NCBI GenBank assembly: GCA_907165275.2
Contig: OU015668.1
Span: forward strand, 8,427,658 to 8,491,657
Direction of reading: 5' to 3'
Length of the DNA stretch: 64,000 nt
DNA from: Zygaena filipendulae
Lineage: Eukaryota; Arthropoda; Insecta; Lepidoptera; Zygaenidae
Shown: positions 36,001 through 47,200 of the stretch, piece after piece
Layout of the letters: the number at the start of each line of letters is the position of its first letter
Position numbering within the stretch: position 1 is the first letter of the stretch
The notes under the pieces: generated by a model
Database searches by the model: none
Told to the model about the DNA's origin: nothing
What the model saw: the letters and a program-made list of their open reading frames with translations, nothing else
Translations under genes and position numbers: made by a program

Positions 36001-39000
36001 AACCAGCTGTTCCCCGCGGATTCACCCGCGTGAATTTCAGGATTCCCTCGGAAATTCAGAGGTTTAAAATCCTTTCTCAACTATCGTCTAATCGCTATAA
36101 AATACCTACCTTGCCAAACTTCAATTTCATATAGGTATATCAAGCAGTTTTAAAGTTCATTGATTAGAGTTTTCACTTTAAACACATAATCGAAACGTTT
36201 CTTGAGGATTTTCTAAATATCTTCTACGAACGGAACAAAACAAACCAGTCAAAAGGGTTGCGCCGATCTCAAGTGATGCTCCTTCATCTACATATTATGT
36301 GGCAGTCGATTTTTATTTATATACCTTTAGAGGCAACTTATTACCAAACGCCACCCTGTGGGCTGTGGCATAGCGTCGGTTTGCTCTTATGTATATGAAA
36401 ATTCTTTTTTAACTTTTTTTGTTAAACGAATTTTCTGAAAGGTAGGTAAAGGTGGTGGGCCTCTCCCTCGATGAAATCCTAGATCCGCGTCTGTATTTTG
36501 TAATACTTTTCCGATCTCCGCAGTGTTAGAAAATGTCCGTATTTATATCTATAAATACTTATACACTTTATAATTCTGTAGATAAACGTTCTACCTATCC
36601 GCTGTCATATCATTTATGAATTGAATCTTCGGTATCTCGTTTCGAGAATTTACGTTGTTATGATCATACTTGTTGTACCGAGCGGCGCTGCACGCTGTAC
36701 TGGACAGCTGGTTGTGCTTACTCCTACGCGTTTGTTTTTTACATAATGCGATATCCTCCTGACAAAGTGGCGATACAGCTGAGTTTGACAGTTAGATAAG
36801 AAAATGTAAAACAAAATAAATTACTAGGCTTCTTTCCCAAAGAAAAAAATTTAGGCAATTATTCCTGACCGAGTTAAAAAATCACAAAGCACTTGATTGT
36901 GATTCTCTGTTGCTGTAATTTTTAAATGATTATGTTAGCAACTGTTGCCACAAATATGATACTTTAAAAATTATTGTTTCTCGTACGCAATACAGATAAA
37001 AGGATGGTGATGCTGATTATTAAAATAATTGGTACTTAATCCTTTTGAGGATTCTTATATTTTACCTAATGTACAAGTTCAAGTTCAATCTAAATTACTG
37101 TAATTGTTTTTTACGTTTGATTTCATCCTTTGTGGCAAGGCGATTGATTTAAACATGGCACAAGTGAATAACCAACTCGCATAATTCTTGAGCCGACTAG
37201 GTATACATAGAGTACCACAAAATTAATGCACGAGCCGCACGAGGTTTACAGGTTATTGACTCGGCAGCGATAAAAGTATGAAGTTCGTGAAAAATCATCG
37301 TGGGCAGCACTCGGGCAGCAGGGGCGGCGAAGTTGAGTCGACCTCGTCACTGTGTTATCTCTTGGGTGACCACCAAGCACGAATCTTGTGTTACTATGTA
37401 TTATGTGGCCATTTTAAATTGAAATAAAATGAATGATAACATTTCAATATGGAACTTCACAAACATTCGTTTTGATATTATAAATTATAAAGCATTCAGT
37501 AACGGAAACAAAGATTCAATAGAACTCTGAACTCCAACGAGATTTTGGTTCGTTTTTTATTAACAAGTAAGAAATATGCTGGATAAGTTTCTCGAACTTT
37601 TTAATCGAACCACAGCGTTAAATATTTTAATCTTATCGACTTGCGTTTGTCGAAGCATTCGCAATTTAGCATATTTCATAGCTACGTATAAATTATCTCT
37701 ATAATTGTATAAGATACAGCAGTCACAATGAAGTCTTTGTACATATTTTGCGGGTGGGTGTAATTGGTAACAAGCGTCTCGTAACGCTACCATCGTGTTC
37801 ACTAGTTACATTGAAACTGGTAGGATTCAAGAGGGTTTTCTCATTCATAACATTCAGAGCTTTGACGTTTTAGGCATTTTACTTATCTATCAGAAATGAT
37901 ACGTTGTATACGCCACACTAATGATCCATCTATTTCTCGCTTTAGAAGTTGTAAACTTAATGCCAAATATTGCCTCATCAACACAAAACAAATATTATAA
38001 CTATGCGTTTGGATTTACTTGCGGGTATTCTCAATCTGGGGCTCAAGTGAGGCACTGGTGGTGGACTTTGCGTGCGGTCGCCGGTCGCGGTGTGGTAAGC
38101 ACTGACATGGCTCGAGAGGGCGCGTCACGTGCCGGTTCGAACACCTCTTCTCTCTCCCTGTTGCCCCTGTATCTCGGTCCATCCCTGTCGCTCGCTTACC
38201 ACTCCCGGGCTCTGAGGTGTACCTTGGTTAGCGGGCTCACTCGCTTATGTAGCACGATGCAGAATTCAAGTTTTTTGTATGACTTTTCCTTTTGTTTGTA
38301 TTATGTTTTTTTATATGACGTTTTCCTTTTTTTGTTATAAGGCGTTAAGTTACTTTGTGGTAAAGATTGTTGCATGTTGGTACTACAAGTAGAGATGGTT
38401 GCTTCTGTGTGGTTCTTTTACTTGTCGCGCATACACTGATTTCTGTTAAAAATAGCTTTTCCTAAAAATGTTTGCCTATTTCCCTTTTTTGTAAACGCTA
38501 AAGGAATGTTAAATGACAATACAAAACTTTGCACTGTTTGGTAAAATAAAAACATCCCTCAACACGTAGAGTCCTACATTAACTAATAAGTAATCTCTGC
38601 CCTAAAGAGAAATCAGGTCAGAATTCATGTTGAATTCTATAGATAAGTAGGTACTCCTGAGATTTTTATGAGAATGCATTAATTTTGTTTTTGATAATTT
38701 TTATCTCAAGACCAAGGTCTTGCTTCTGAGTTTTAACTCAAGTTTTTGTGTGTTCCGATTCAAAAAGAGTGACCAATCGATCGCGATTAAAATAAAAACA
38801 CATACCTAAACCAGCGCAGTAGTACCGGTTTCGCATCGGTAGTCGGTACCTGATACATTGGTACCGGTTTCGCTTGTCTGGCCTCCGCGCCGGATCCACA
38901 ATTTCACACATGTGAGCAAGTTCGCGTCGCTTCGTGGGAGACACAGACAGACAGACACCGTTTGCGTGTGTTACTCGCACGCCGCCATGCGCAACATTAC

Positions 39001-42000
39001 CAGGCATAGAGACAACATAAGTTTAGAAGAGGTCTCGTTTTCCAGAGGAATCAGTACGAATAATAGCTATACGCCTTTATTTTAAACCAGACAGTAATTT
39101 TAAAACAATATCAGATTTGGATCTACTATGCTAGAAGAGCTGCATCTTAAACTTAACCAATATGGTTTTAAACATAGCGAGAAATGTAAAATATTTTCAA
39201 TTTTTTTTTTATTTTACCGCCATGTTTTTGACGCAAATTCGACACAATCACTAAATTGCGTCAGCAGTGATTGTACCTACTCCTGTCTTATAACACACAA
39301 AATATACTTCTGTAGCGCCTACACAATTACTACGTAATTTCCTTTTATTTTTCCGAAACCCTTGACCTTTTCCTATACAATAATAAAGCGAAAGTATAAT
39401 ATAAGTTGGTTAAATCTCAATAATAAATTATTATTACAGACCTAAAATAGGTGGGTAGTGACGAGGGTCGCACGAACTGCCCCAACCCCCTGATGGCATA
39501 ACCATCACGACGATTCTGCTGCCCCAGTGATCACTGTATCGGACAGCCAATAAAGCTCATGGTTTTATTTTTTCTCTCGAGTATGATCCGGACTTATTCC
39601 GAACTACGGAGAAGCATCCAACTCTACTGTAATGGATATATTAGATATACTGACTTAAAAGTTAAATCATACAGTTTCTTATAAGGTTTAGTTCTGAAGA
39701 TAGGGGTAAATTAGAAAGACAAGTTAGAGAAAGCATTTGAGCATTGTGCAACATCAAACATCTCAGAATGTACAACAGTCCAATGCTCCAAAAATTACTA
39801 TCATTCATCTATAATTCCATATTAAAAGTAGGTATGCCCATTGACAGCAAGAGGAGGTAAATTAGGTGCTACAAAGTTTTGTATGAACTAATTTGCTTTA
39901 TGCACGTGTGGTTAAAAAACGGTTTCAGTCCGTTTACGGTTTCCTTTTTTTTTTGCTTATATACCCTTTTTTGTGTTCTTCTAAATATGTCCGTGAGTGT
40001 ATATTTTAATATTATTGTTCTGTGATATCAGTAGGAGTCACGTAACAATTTTGTTTTTCTAGATCTCATACATTACTTAGATATGCGAAGGAATTCAAAA
40101 TTGGTGAAGTACTACGTAGTATATTTACTCTGAGATATTATTATCTGTGTGTGGGGCTATGAGCGTCTAGCGCTTGAGCCACATTTGGGTTTTGCGAACG
40201 TGCCTTTTATTTCATATTCCTCAAACGTGTGCGTTTCGTTTAGTGCGGTTTATATTATCTGTAGTGCGGTATTTTGCTGCGAAGTACCTACCACGATTTG
40301 TGACGTCACGCGACATAATAAATGTAATGCGTGTAATTTAGGAATTAGAAAACGAGTGCGATTCGCCAATATGGCGCGTAGCATAAATCACGTGTTTAGA
40401 ATACAAACAACTAAAAAAAAATTGTAACTCAATCTTTTTCGAAAACTATATCTAGGTAAGTACTCTCAGTTGAGAAAGACGACTTTTTAATAAAGTTTTT
40501 ATTATATTTAATGATATTATCTAATAAAAAAATACAAAGGATCCAAACGGATTCAACTGCTCAAGCGTGATTTATAAAATCTGAGACCTAAACTTTGTCT
40601 TAATATTATACATTTTATGTGTTATCGGGATTTTTGTGTTATCGGGACTCATTATTGTGTGATGTATGTCAATAAATCGCCATCTATGCCGTTAGTCTTC
40701 TTACCTCGCGATTTATGAAAGGGGTAAAATTAATCAATATAGTACCTATTATGTATTCTAAACCACAAAGTCAGGATGTTTGTCAAAGTCATGGGGTCAG
40801 CAGCCCCGGCCTGTACCTAGGGTTGCCACCTTTTACTGGAAAAAATATACCTAGTATTATTCCGAAAAAAGGTGCAAAAATATAATACTTTTGGGAAATG
40901 GAGGGAAAAAATTGTAGGTACATATTTAATTTTAATCATTGTGTATTGGGCAGCATTCATCTGCAAATTCTTGCCAGTTTGACAGTTGACGTTTTGTTGC
41001 TGCATAGGTGTTTCGTTCAAAAATTCCCCGCGCTGCGCTGCGGCCTGCGGGTGCGTTCAAGACCAGTCACAGTTGATATAAAAAAGCGCAACAGTTGAAT
41101 TATGGATAAAAATATATTATTTTTCTAAACTATATGGTACAATTGACTGAAATATATTATATTACGATACTATATAATATAGTAGCAACCCTACCTGTAC
41201 CGCCTCTGTACGCGGTCGACTTATTCATATTGAAGCGTTCGTATAATCGGTCAGTCCCGAGTTCATAATATGAAGTTTCATAGAAAAAATAGTTTTTTTT
41301 TTACCGACTTTGATAAACGAAGATTCTCTTTTCTCCGTATGTTTAAAAGTGGGAAAATTTTAAAGTATTCTAATATAGTATCAAACGTGGTATATACTAC
41401 ATATTATTACATATTAGTGATGGGCCGAGTACTAGATTTACCGAGTAACCGAGTACCGAGTATTATTTTATGTCTCGGTTTTACTTCACCGAGTACCGAG
41501 TACTCAGCCGAGTAACTCCTTTCAGGCGTGAAAACAAGTTTGTACTCACGCCAGCCAACAAGAAACGGTAGTGGCAATACTGTTTCAGTGTTTCAAGATT
41601 TGATCTGATTATAAAATTAAATTCGATGACGAGTTAGCAAATTTCAGACTTTTTGTTTTCTTCTAAGATTGATACGTTTTTAAAATAATAAATGGTATTA
41701 ACTACTTTTTAATGTAGTTTTCACTGTGCCATTAACCTAACACTTTATTTAAAACGAGTACATACTCGGCAGTTGAACCGAGTTATTCGGCCGAGTACGA
41801 GTTATTAAAAAAACACCGAATACACCGAGTACCGAGTAGTGACCGAGTACTCGGCGCATATCTATTATAATATAGATATACAAGGTGTTATTGAATTAAC
41901 TGAAATCCTGATACACCCCATTTAAAAAAATAAAGAATAATATGATTAAAATATATTTTATGTCGAAAAAATTAATACTTTATAAGTTATTCAACATTAT

Positions 42001-44223
42001 TTTTAGGTGACCTATCTACGAAATTCCAAGCGCTACGCTTACGCCTACCGGTTTGAATTTTTTTGCTGCGGGCGGCGTATGCGCCAAGTATTGTATTGTA
42101 AATAATTTAGACATGGGCTAATAAAAATATAACCTATATTAAATCATAGTGCGATCGATTCGCTAGTTGATTCTGAGCAAACTACTTTCTAGTTTTCAGT
42201 TAATTCATTAACACGTTGTATACAAATATACACGCCCAGACTGGAAAATGGAACCCTGTGCTCATCACACAAAGTCCACCCCCACCGGGAATCGAACCCG
42301 GAACCTCTTGATTAGCGGACAGGCATGGTGACCTACTGCGCCAATCTTGTTGTCTAATAAATATAAAAATGAAACTGCGAGAACCTTGTTCAATTCTCTT
42401 CGATAGTTTTTGCGTACGATCTTCATACAAACATGTCAATATTTTTGATTCTGCTCGTGATATTAATTATAGCATTGACAATAACATAAAATATAAATAG
42501 CTTCAAAATGCAGACTCGTACAGGTGTTCACTATTTTATTATATACATATTTAGACTTTAGATAAATTATAAGAACATGTGTATAGCAGAGTTGCTATTT
42601 AACAGCAGGCATGAAACAGTTCCCCGCGGTCTGTGTTGACCCTTACCCTACAGGTGACTGAACCCCAGGTGCTACATAAGTAGCTATTGTGGAGTATGAA
42701 TAAATAAATAGCTTATTTTATATTCATTAATGTAGAACACTAACTAAACGGCCACTTACATACATTTACACTGTTTTATCGGGATGGAGAGCCGTTATAT
42801 GTTATTCCGGTGAGCTCATAGTCCAGTTCGTTATGTCCCGAATGATTGCTTACATTTGAACATCCTGAGGCAGAGGGTTCATCCATAAAAAAAAAAAATT
42901 ATTTATTTACTATCTGTTCCCCGCGTTTCATTCAATTTCGGAGTTTCCGCGGGAATCCCGGAATAAAAGAATTTCACGATTATCGATTGAGCCGTTAAGG
43001 CGTGAAGGGGTAATAAACAAGCAAACTTACATAGTTAGGATTAATTACATGAATAGAATTATCGAGGGCTTGAACAAGTCCCTCGTTTAGAGTTACATCC
43101 TGTATTCGCTGTAGATACTAGATAGGTACCTACTCAATGATTGTTCATATATTATGGCAAAATTGGCAAACGATGATGAATGCCTCTATACCGCTAGGCC
43201 TCTATAGTCTATACCGCTATACCTCTATACCTCTGCTAGCATAAAGCATTTCGAACCTAATTCATGGCTATTCACGAGAGCTGCCAATTAGATATTATAA
43301 CTCTTGGAAAACACACCAACTTTATGTATACCTATGTGCTAAGTTCCGGCGAGAAAAATATTTTGATCAAAATGGAAGCTTATTAAAGTGAAAATTAAGC
43401 TAAAGCATTAACCGCCGCACTCAGAGTCGACTTTAATGATTACTTAGTTAAGTATAGATTTTTAAAACAAAACTGCTGCAACCAGACAAGTTTAATAAAT
43501 TAATGTTAATTGTCATTTAACTAATTAAGTTACATCTTATTAAATGCCAATTAACATTAATTTACTGAACGTCTCTGATTGCGGCAGTTTTGTTTTAAGA
43601 ATCTATACTTAACTAAGTAATCATTAAAATCGACTCTGAATGCGGCCGTAAGTATTATAAAATTTAATTGAAATTTTAACTCTACATAGGTGTACCTACA
43701 CCTACACCTACTTTACCCTTTGACCACACCGTTGTCTACTGGCGCTACTGGCGGTCGACTCCGACTGGGGTTGTCAGATAGCCGGGATTTTTGAGGCAGT
43801 CCCGGAATTCCTAAGCTGCAGGTCCTGCATCTTAGCATGCATGCCCTGCATGTCCAATAAGTCTTTGGTCCCGGAAAATCAGAATTTTATCACAATCGTA
43901 CCTAGGTAACGTTATATTTCAAACCGATAGATAGCTAGTTATCGTATTTTAAGTAGATATAGGTATTGTTTTAAAAAAAGTTTAAAAGGTCATTGTACCT
44001 AGTTCGTTCACCTGTAGATAAATATTTTTTTTATATATAAACATTTGAAATAGTGTGATCGGTCGATCGTGAATAATATATGTAGATGGGCAATCTTCCC
44101 AGGCACAGGGTTTAAACCCGGTAAAAGCCGGGGCGTTTACGGATTTTTATCGGGTTTAAACCCAAGCAGCGCTATTAAAACGGGGTAATTGCCTATCTAG
44201 TTATATGAGCTATTTTACTTGCC

Positions 44224-44259
<36 letters not shown>

Positions 44260-47200
44260 CCACATCACAACACACAGATCTGCTTGATCCCACAGTAAGC
44301 TATTATTAGCTTGTGTCGTGGAAACCAAGCAAACGTGGTATATACTACATAGAATTACTTATATATTATACTATAGATATATAAACACACCCAGACTGGA
44401 AAATGGAACCCTGTGTTCATCACACAAAGTCCACTCCCACCGGGAATCGAACCCGGAACCCCTTGATTAGCGGGCAGGCATGGTGACCATTGCGCCAATC
44501 GGGTCGTCAAATGATTATATAAAGTATAAACCATCGTGACCCGGAGCTAAGTATTTTTGCGATAAATGTTTACAATTAATTTATAATATCGTTGGCATTG
44601 AGAGAGCTATTCTGACTTCATAAAGCGGGTTGTGTATTACGTATATTATTTTACTTTGGTTTTTTGTACACTAAAATTTTTACCTTGCTACTTTTGCATA
44701 AGGTCGTAATTTAAATGGATAAAACTGCGATGTAAGGTTAAAAGTTAAAATATAACGACTTATAAGAGATGTTAGATTGCCGAGTAGCTGACTTCTGAAG
44801 AATATGGTAAGAAGTGATAAACGTATGATATACGTAATTATTAAAAAATTATTATAGTAATGGCGGTTTTATTTCAAGCTAAATTAAACTTGAAACAGTT
44901 TTGCTATTGATACCAGTTGCCAGCCGACTGCGCCCTGTGCAATACAATACAATAGCTCAGAAATAATTTATTTTCAGATGTTTTATGAGTCTTACAAGCA
45001 TTTGTAAAGCAAGGCAGCGCTCGGTGAAGCCACGTTTCTTACAAACCAGTTTATTTTTTCGGTCGCTAAAGCAGCTGATTGGTGTGGCGAGTGGCGACGA
45101 AACGTCAAAAGCACGCGCTCACTACCACATGTTCTGACGTGACGTCATTTCGCTATTCAAACCACGCCCACTCATTCCGCTCCTTTCATTGTACACGCGC
45201 TAATCTATCCGTCTCATCCATCATTGCAGCGTGACTTATTTTAACTATTATTATAATATCGGTCTTAAAACTCCGTAGTTAAGACTCATTATTGCATATT
45301 CATCGTTGGATCGATACTAGCTTTAATGTTTGTCTCTTTCGCTCTCGTGTTGCTACTTCATTCGGTTACCCTTGTTGAACTCTCAGTATGCTATGTTCGC
45401 CTGGTAGTTTACCGCCACCGACTGCAGCGGTCGGTGCGGTCGGTGACTTGAGTTGGTGGCGGCACGGCGCTCAAGGTATGCCGATCGTTAAAAAAACTAA
45501 CCACCACTATTAAACCATTGTTTAAGTTTTTTTTTGTTGTCAACAGAGGAGGAACCGAAGTCGCCACTGTCAGCGCGGCTGGCGAGCGGGCTGTCGGTGG
45601 CGGCGCACAGCAACGGCGTGGTGCGGCAGACGTCTCCGGTGCCCGTGGCGCCGTGCCCGCCCGCGCTGCCCGCCGCCGCCGCCACCACCCTCGAGCCAGT
45701 GCCAGCGCCGGCCGCCTCCACCGCCTTCCTAGATTTTGTACAAGAACATTCCAAGCCGCGTGCTATAAACAACAGTCATGGGTATGTTCTAATCTCTGAA
45801 GCTTTTCCGTTCCACGATTTGAATCGGGACATTTTGCGAAAATGCCACTTCGATTAACGATATTTTTTCTTTCTACTGTCAATGTGGTATTTACTTGTCG
45901 ATAACAATTTACTACGTTGATTGTAGAACCATCTTTTTCTTTGAGCAAACCGCTCGCCAATATGGCTAAATTCATCACTTCTAATAGTTGTAAGTTTATA
46001 TCTCAGACCAAATAAAAACTAAAGACGGAACGTCTCGAACAACGAAGTGATAAGCCGGTTGCGTATGTATGTGGTATTGGTGTATGTATGTGGTATTGGT
46101 GGTGCATATTAGGAAAGTGTATGGATTTGCAAAGTTTACAGGATTTATAGTGTCTTTTTCTTGTAAGTGTGTGCGCGTTTTTGTGTACGTGCACGGCGAT
46201 GGTGTCTTTTTCCTGGCTTCACTTGTTTGTACTACGCGTTCCGTCTTTAGTTTTTATTTGGTCTGAGGTTTATATTAAAGACTTCCTCTTTTTCCTTTCT
46301 TCATTTCCATAAACCCACAATGCATTAGATATTTCAGCAAATCTAATTCAGACGAGTCCATGAAGAGTATAGATTACGCCGTGTGCTCGGTGTGATAAAC
46401 CTCCCAGAGTGGACAATTGCTAATGGTTGCGCGAATCACTATGTACCGTAGATAGTATCATCATTTTTGCTAACATGTACGATGTGCGGAATTATAATGA
46501 GGAGTATCTGGAACGTTCCGCCTCAAAATGTAAACAGGTCTTATTGGAATTGTAAATTTACAAATTCACCCTTGCTTCGTTCTTTGATAGCCCAAGGTGG
46601 CTACTCAACTAGATGCGATTATTTTTCATCAGATTGCTGTCAAGGTTCGGATATTTTAACAAATATTAATATATACAGTACACGGTTTCGTTGTTCAACT
46701 ACGCGACCAATAGATCTGAATCTTGATATTTTGTATGCATCATGCATCATTCAAATGAATGATGTATGGGCGCGGACTGTTTTGAAATTTAATTAACGCG
46801 TTACATGATGTAGGTACATACGTATTCCCTAAAAATTCACAGAAAATCCCACAGGTGTAACCTAAAAGTGTACCCACCGGGAACTAGGCATGCATAAAGA
46901 CCAGGTTGTTTTGTTTTATGATCTTGCAGACTACCGCAGATCCCGTCGCCGCCTTCAGTGAACAGCAACGGCAGCGGCAGCAGCGGCAGCGGCGGCAGCG
47001 CCCCGCGCGCCGGCACCCGCGAGGTGCACAACAAACTCGAGAAAAACCGGCGCGCGCATCTCAAGGAGTGCTTCGAACTCCTCAAGCGGCAGCTGCCCGC
47101 CACGCCTGAAGAAAAGAAAACATCCAACCTGTCTATATTGCATTCAGCGATCAGATATATTCACGTTAGTTGGATTGTTTGATGATTTTTACAACATCGA

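Larger units (their letters stand above)
15082..45546 (+). other. Mnt: Mnt first intron, about 30 kb
   Basis: For the isoform starting at 15,012 this is one 30,465-nt intron (GTAAGT...CAACAG). It holds two candidate alternative first exons (32,555-32,948 and 45,388-45,475), other CpG-rich islands (27.4-28.9 kb and 31.86-32.2 kb), an RTE LINE remnant, a 1.5-kb inverted repeat copy, several MITEs and two tRNA-derived SINEs. Long stretches such as 20.2-21.2 kb, 29.0-31.8 kb, 34.3-36.0 kb and 36.2-41.4 kb show nothing I can identify apart from short repeats. Confidence 0.75.

Noticed and set aside
42288..42346. Possible tRNA gene on the minus strand (box A and box B present; also at 44,442-44,500)
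   Set aside because: The acceptor and anticodon stems do not pair properly, and the sequence continues into a shared non-tRNA body in both copies. It is a SINE head.
45497..45772. A 91-codon minus-strand frame opposite Mnt exon 2
   Set aside because: It is the antisense shadow of a GC-rich coding exon whose sense frame and phases are well supported.
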